8,896 nt of DNA from an uncultured Dorea sp. (lineage in GTDB: Bacteria > Bacillota > Clostridia > Lachnospirales > Lachnospiraceae). Positions 6,199 through 8,896 of the stretch are shown here, in pieces. The notes below the pieces were generated by a model, which saw only the letters and a list, made by a program, of their open reading frames with translations, searched no databases and was not told the DNA's origin. Numbering within the stretch: the stretch's first letter is position 1; the number at the start of each line of letters is the position of its first letter. Location of the stretch: positions 1 to 8,896 of the forward strand of contig CAKRCL010000060.1 of the NCBI GenBank assembly GCA_934307335.1, given 5' to 3'. The position numbers and the translations under genes were made by a program.

Positions 6199-6439
6199 CT
6201 AACGATTTACATAATTCAATATCACCACAAGAATAAGCATGTGTACCGGATAAAAGGCATAACAAATATACTGGAACGGTTTACTGTGATATCCCTGCCT
6301 GCCGCGATACAACCAGATTGGAATTAACGCCAACAATGCAAGTCAACCAATCCTGCGCCGGGAGAAGTATAGCCCAAAGATGATCCATCAGCATCCATAC
6401 CATAGCAAGAATGTGAAGTGTTGCTGCACTGATATCCAT
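6199..6439 (-). pseudogene. TraX-family membrane protein gene with internal deletion
   Basis: Two parts of a TraX-like protein sit side by side in different frames. The N-terminal part, from an ATG at 6439, reads MDISAATLHILAMVW and MLMDHLWAILLPAQDWLTC, the typical first helix with its DHLW motif. It passes out of frame near 6328-6340. The C-terminal part, about 44 codons ending at a TAG at 6199-6201, reads LALIPIWLYRGRQGYHSK and PFQYICYAFYPVHMLIL, the usual end of the family. Normal members have over 200 residues, whereas only about 80 codons remain, so the middle helices are gone. TraX acetylates pilin in F plasmids; the role of chromosomal homologues in Firmicutes is not established. It begins just after the stop of another membrane-protein fragment on the same strand. 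Confidence 0.7.
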
Positions 6440-6444
6440 ATATT

Positions 6445-6630
6445 TTAAATTTCCAATTTTCGTTCTATTCTCTCCAAACACGTATTTACTCCTATTGCAA
6501 GACCGGCAGATAGTATACTGCCACAAATAATTTTATTTATATTCAATGTTCTTAATCCATCAAATAAATAATAGAAGAGACTCCACTCGCTATGAATGAA
6601 GCCTCCTAAAAATATAATTCTGCGAATGAT
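6445..6630 (-). pseudogene. C-terminal fragment of an unidentified membrane protein
   Basis: An open frame of 61 codons without a start codon or leader runs from a TGA at 6631-6633 to a TAA at 6445-6447. It reads RRIIFLGGFIHSEWSLFYY, then a hydrophobic segment KIICGSILSAGLAIGVN, then a charged end LERIERKLEI. The pattern of two membrane segments and a short basic tail looks like the end of a multi-helix protein such as an acyltransferase or glycosyltransferase, but I cannot name it. Its stop is six bases before the TraX start, as in an operon. It is probably a 5'-truncated remnant. Confidence 0.4.
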
Positions 6631-6665
6631 TCACCGAACATATTTTGATTATTGCTAAAATTCAT

Positions 6666-6758
6666 TTAATCATGTTCTTTAATATATTGAAATATCTTTT
6701 TATCATTCTTTGATTTTTTATACCAGCCAATACCTATCATTATAATTCCAACAAGTCT
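6666..6758 (-). pseudogene. Short remnant of a membrane-protein C-terminus fused to the hsdS fragment
   Basis: A 30-codon frame, RLVGIIMIGIGWYKKSKN followed by DKKIFQYIKEHD and a stop, resembles one terminal transmembrane helix with a lysine-rich cytoplasmic tail. It lies out of frame immediately after the EQQ motif of the hsdS fragment, as if a deletion joined two unrelated genes. A 19-codon ORF (6606-6665) follows, with no ribosome binding site, and is probably noise. Confidence 0.3.
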
Positions 6759-6931
6759 CTTTGTTGCTCATCCGATGGTATTGGTATCATTAAATCGTTG
6801 ATATGTTCATTTCTAAGATTATTAATATTACTACCTTGTGCCAAATCAGAAATAGTATTTCTATACGCATCTGTTCTCATATATCCAGCAATATATTCTG
6901 GATTTATCGTATAGAATCTTTCAATTCTTGA
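6740..6931 (-). pseudogene. Type I restriction specificity subunit (HsdS) target-recognition fragment
   Basis: The frame reads SRIERFYTINPEYIAGYM, then RTDAYRNTISDLAQGSNINN, then LMIPIPSDEQQ. This is the second half of an HsdS target-recognition domain: a chain resembling 'YL..yl.s..gr', a G-S-x-I-xx-L turn, and the IP-x-P-xx-EQ junction with the central coiled coil. The coiled coil itself is missing: the frame stops at 6740, a few residues after EQQ. The upstream end overlaps, in another frame, the 3' tail of the ADP-ribosylglycohydrolase ORF. HsdS gives sequence recognition to type I methyltransferase and endonuclease complexes; this piece cannot do so alone. It is a different recognition domain from the fragment at 7843-8080. 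Confidence 0.6.
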
Positions 6932-7830
6932 TCCGCTGTCTCTGTCGCTGATTGAATCATAGATTCTCGACCTCCTGTCTTAACTTTTTTATCTTCAGAA
7001 CGTTTTATTCTAACGCTCATATCATCGTGCATTTTCTCCATCACTGGAGGATATTTGTTTTCAAATAGTATCAATAGCTGCATAAGCTTCTGATCTAAGA
7101 ATGTTAATGCATGCTTTCTTATATCTGTCGGAATACCATAATATGCTTCTGCAACTCCACCACAGATAGCTGCAACCGTATCACTGTCTCCACCAATAGA
7201 TATTGCATTTCTTATTGCATCTTCAAATCCAGTAGACTCGAAGAAGGCTTGTAAAGCTTGTGGCACTGTTTCCTGACAAGTTTCATTGAACTTATATGTA
7301 TCGCGAATTTCATCCAAAGTGAAGTTCATTGGATAATAATTCTTATCAATGTAATCTCTTATTTCAAAGATATTGCTTCCCGTCTTGGCCATAAAAATCG
7401 CAACAGCGGTCGCTTCAGCACCTTTAATTCCTTCTGGATGATTATGACTAACTTCTGTCACTAATCTTGACAGTTTCTTAGCTTCCTCAATACTATTAGC
7501 AGCAAAACCAGCTGCACTTACTCGCATTGCAGCTCCGTTTCCATAACTGTTATATGGCTTAGGATCATCAGAAAAAATCCATCCATAAAAGCTTCCACCA
7601 TAGCCACAGTCGGGATAATTTCTACCAACGTTCTGCATGCATTCAACCGCGTTCTTTGATAAATCACTATAGTCTTTTTTACTTACCAATATTGCCTGCG
7701 CAATTGCTAGACTCATGATACTATCATCGGTAGGAAAACACTTATAAGTTAAAAACTCAAAATCTTTACTTCTGTGATTATTCCATTCAAAACGAGACCC
7801 GACGATATCTCCAATAATCGCTCCTAACAT
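6904..7830 (-). CDS. ADP-ribosylglycohydrolase family protein (DraG/ARH type)
   Basis: The enzyme family removes ADP-ribose from proteins, nucleic acids or small molecules, using two metal ions in the cytoplasm. Catalytic signatures are complete: GAIIGDIVGSRFEW at the start, PTDDSIM (Thr34-Asp35-Asp36, metal ligands), GYGGSFYGW, SYGNGAAMRV, SHNHPEGIKGA and GGDSDTVAAICGG (Asp215, Asp217). The start is fixed by AAGGAGG before the ATG, and only 12 bases separate it from the HsdS fragment stop. The 308-residue ORF is longer than the core needs: after about residue 270 comes a charged tail, and the last 18 codons coincide with a separate ATG at 6960 that has AGGAGG ten bases upstream. A one-base change in the A6 tract (6985-6990) would end the protein at a TGA overlapping that ATG. 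The core is intact and likely functional in a cluster otherwise made of broken genes. The substrate is unknown. Confidence 0.88.
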   Translation of the reverse strand: MLGAIIGDIVGSRFEWNNHRSKDFEFLTYKCFPTDDSIMSLAIAQAILVSKKDYSDLSKNAVECMQNVGRNYPDCGYGGSFYGWIFSDDPKPYNSYGNGAAMRVSAAGFAANSIEEAKKLSRLVTEVSHNHPEGIKGAEATAVAIFMAKTGSNIFEIRDYIDKNYYPMNFTLDEIRDTYKFNETCQETVPQALQAFFESTGFEDAIRNAISIGGDSDTVAAICGGVAEAYYGIPTDIRKHALTFLDQKLMQLLILFENKYPPVMEKMHDDMSVRIKRSEDKKVKTGGRESMIQSATETADQELKDSIR

Positions 7831-7842
7831 CTAACGACCTCC

Positions 7843-8080
7843 TTAAATTCTTGCTTGAAGTCTTGATAGCGTTGAACTCCATCTATTTTCTGCCTCTTGG
7901 ATGGCTTTCTTATATGCTTCAAGTTCTTTTGTATATTCCTCGGCTATTGATTTTTGTTCTTCAATAGAAGGAAGTGGAATTTCTATATTATTTAATTCCT
8001 TATAGCTGATATTCATTACTGCAGTACCCTGCTGTCTAGTAACTAACATCTTTCTTCCTAAGTTCATCGAATCCCTGTAA
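7843..8080 (-). pseudogene. HsdS-like specificity domain, C-terminal fragment
   Basis: In a frame different from the upstream gene, the sequence reads DSMNLGRKMLVTRQQGTAV, then MNISYKELNNIEIPLPSIEEQ, then a coiled coil (IAEEYTKELEAYKKAIQEAE) and the stop. The 'QQGTAVMNI' turn and 'IP-L-P-xx-EEQ' motif followed by a helix are characteristic of the end of a target-recognition domain in type I S subunits or of S domains fused to N6-adenine methyltransferases. The region upstream of about 8080 in this frame is not HsdS but the out-of-frame HsdM-like segment, so most of the recognition domain is missing. The ATG at 8151 is not a meaningful start. Confidence 0.65.
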
Positions 8081-8326
8081 AGTTCTATAGATATCAACAA
8101 ATCTTTCTTTCTCTGGAAACGGATTAGGAATCTCAAAATCAATAGCAACACTTTCCATCAGTTGATACAATTCGTCATAATCCATTTCGTTTTGAGCACA
8201 GTCCTGAAGGACCATTACTTTTTTCAATACAGCTAAAACACTTTGATATTCATTCGGCGTATTATTCCCTCTTATAGCATTAAAGAAGGAATACACTCTA
8301 TCGATTCTTCTATCATTCTTTTTCAT
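8036..8326 (-). pseudogene. N-terminal fragment of a type I-like DNA methyltransferase (HsdM-like)
   Basis: A 96-codon ORF starts at an ATG with AGGAGG upstream (8333-8340). It reads DRRIDRVYSFFNAIRGNNTP and NEYQSVLAVLKK, then an acidic helical stretch and NPFPEKERFVDIYRTLQGF. The 'IRG-xx-TP-x-EY' helix recalls the N-terminal domain of HsdM/N6-adenine methyltransferases, and the following HsdS piece agrees. The catalytic part with the SAM-binding and NPPY/F motifs is absent: near 8065-8080 the sequence passes into the HsdS fragment in another frame, and this ORF then stops at 8036. A large internal deletion is the simplest reading. The similarity is weaker than for the HsdS pieces, so the identity is tentative. 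A clear promoter lies upstream, so the truncated transcript is probably still made. Confidence 0.5.
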
Positions 8327-8370
8327 GAGTAGCTCCTCCTGCTGTTAGATATTCTAAACCTTCTAACGAT

Positions 8371-8399
8371 ACTATATCACTGTGTGAGTCTGTTGTTAA
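8371..8399 (-). promoter_or_regulatory. Promoter of the eroded restriction-modification/ADP-ribosylglycohydrolase transcript
   Basis: On the minus strand TTAACA (8399-8394) and TATAGT (8376-8371) are 17 bases apart and each differs from consensus at one position. The predicted start lies about 38 bases before the HsdM-like ATG, giving a short leader with a strong ribosome binding site. The transcript would carry the ADP-ribosylglycohydrolase as its only intact gene. Confidence 0.65.
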
Positions 8400-8404
8400 T
8401 ATAT

Positions 8405-8424
8405 TTTGGTATTTGCATACCAAA
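8405..8424. promoter_or_regulatory. 20-bp operator-like palindrome upstream of the island promoter
   Basis: TTTGGTAT (8405-8412) and ATACCAAA (8417-8424) are perfect inverted repeats around the centre TTGC. It ends six bases upstream of the -35 box, a place where an activator or a repressor could act. No regulator gene is present in the window. Confidence 0.4.
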
Positions 8425-8478
8425 GTTTACAAATCATTAATTTTTATCTTTATCACCTTATATACAATCGTTATAGGG

Positions 8479-8500
8479 TGAACCCCAGGGTTCATTTTTT
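8479..8500 (+). terminator. Compact palindrome followed by a T-run
   Basis: TGAACCC (8479-8485) and GGGTTCA (8488-8494) are perfect inverted repeats with a two-base centre, followed by six T residues (8495-8500). It resembles a rightward intrinsic terminator, but the loop is very tight and no plus-strand gene lies just upstream, so it could instead be part of the mobile-element boundary. Confidence 0.35.
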
Positions 8501-8565
8501 CTTGTTATCTATCTCCTAGTGTCAACCTTGTCTTATAGACCAGTTCCCACACAGCCATTTCCGAG

Positions 8566-8631
8566 CATAAAAAGAAAGGCTTTCCAATAGCCAATCGTAT
8601 TCATTAACGATAGCTCTCTGAAAAGCCTTTT
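8566..8631 (-). terminator. Terminator of the serine recombinase gene
   Basis: AAAGGCTTT (8575-8583) pairs with AAAGCCTTT (8622-8630), with a second inner pair ATCGT (8594-8598) and ACGAT (8607-8611). In the minus direction the stem is followed by CTTTTTAT, and it lies about 18 bases beyond the recombinase stop. It therefore closes the recombinase transcript. Confidence 0.75.
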
Positions 8632-8647
8632 ATTTACTACATATTTT

Positions 8648-8896
8648 TTACTTCTTAGGGTTCACCTTTGACATCAAAACAACCGTCTCAACGGTACTTT
8701 CGTTGTCCCAACAAAGTTCCTGTGTCTCCCTGTCTCCAAAATACACCGGAAAACGGAACTTTATGTGCTTCAGGAATCTGCCATCTGGCTGCTCCTGTTC
8801 GTAAATGTCCACCTGTTCCACAAAACTGTTAAGAAATTCTTTCTTCTCCAGGTCGGTGAACTTATCATATAGTTTATCAAAATATAAAAGAAATTG
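8648..8896 (-). CDS. Large serine recombinase, C-terminal part (DUF4368-type tail)
   Basis: The frame enters at the right edge of the window and runs 82 codons to a TAA at 8648-8650. It reads LLYFDKLYDKFTDLEKKEF, LNSFVEQVDIYEQEQPDGRF, LKHIKFRFPVYFGD, and ends near DNESTVETVVLMSK. This is the highly conserved C-terminus of the large serine recombinases that move clostridial transposons and integrative elements, as in the TnpX/TndX group. The catalytic resolvase domain and zinc ribbon lie outside the window, so activity cannot be judged. A terminator follows immediately. Recombinase genes of such elements sit at one end, so an element boundary is expected in the next few hundred bases to the left. 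Confidence 0.88.
   Translation of the reverse strand, partial: QFLLYFDKLYDKFTDLEKKEFLNSFVEQVDIYEQEQPDGRFLKHIKFRFPVYFGDRETQELCWDNESTVETVVLMSKVNPKK

Noticed and set aside
6281..6526. An 81-residue stand-alone protein on the minus strand
   Set aside because: Its first 29 codons overlap the tail of another fragment in a different frame and its end is past the TraX frameshift; it is a by-product of the TraX deletion.
6606..6665. Nineteen-codon ORF MNFSNNQNMFGESF...
   Set aside because: No ribosome binding site, no similarity that I recognise, and it overlaps other remnants.
8081..8151. ATG at 8151 as start of a 102-residue HsdS-like protein
   Set aside because: The first codons are the HsdM-like region read in another frame, with no ribosome binding site; HsdS similarity begins only near 8080.

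Overview
The window looks like a chromosome segment of a strictly anaerobic Firmicute, most likely a gut Lachnospiraceae relative. The grounds are [FeFe]-hydrogenase maturation genes, a clostridial-type large serine recombinase tail, strong AGGAGG ribosome binding sites, moderately low G+C, and proteins that read like Blautia/Dorea/Ruminococcus homologues. The taxon is an inference.

Layout. (1) Bases 1-810: the 3' part of a PTS IICB sugar transporter. Homology begins only near base 79; the bases before it form a terminator-like hairpin and a perfect palindrome, so the gene seems cut by an insertion or rearrangement. (2) Bases 769-2407, minus strand: an AEC-family transporter preceded by a family-6-type DNA-deoxyinosine glycosylase, with a hairpin and degenerate repeat between them. 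(3) Bases 2429-5348, plus strand: a clear sigma-A-type promoter and a three-gene operon, a small soluble HAD (COG4087 'soluble P-type ATPase' type) followed by hydE and hydF, closed by a hairpin shared with the convergent downstream gene. HydE and HydF mature the H-cluster of [FeFe] hydrogenase; hydG and the hydrogenase itself are not here. (4) Bases 5362-6162, minus strand: an unrecognised seven-helix membrane protein behind a consensus TTGACA-17-TATAAT promoter, an operator-like inverted repeat at the predicted start site, and a seven-codon ORF with its own ribosome binding site. (5) Bases 6199-8424, minus strand: an eroded accessory island. In transcription order it holds an operator-like palindrome, a good promoter, an HsdM-like N-terminal fragment running out of frame into an HsdS C-terminal fragment, an apparently intact ADP-ribosylglycohydrolase, a second HsdS fragment, two pieces of membrane proteins, and a TraX-family gene with its middle deleted. 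(6) Bases 8479-8896: terminators and the C-terminal 82 codons of a DUF4368-type large serine recombinase, so a mobile element ends just to the right of the island.

The conserved metabolic core is the HAD-hydE-hydF operon. The most unusual part is the island between bases 6199 and 8896, where repeated deletions have removed most of a restriction-modification locus and left one full-length ADP-ribosylglycohydrolase under an intact-looking promoter. Several of these remnants are too short or out of frame to show as ordinary ORFs and were found by reading all frames. I saw no tRNA, rRNA or CRISPR array.
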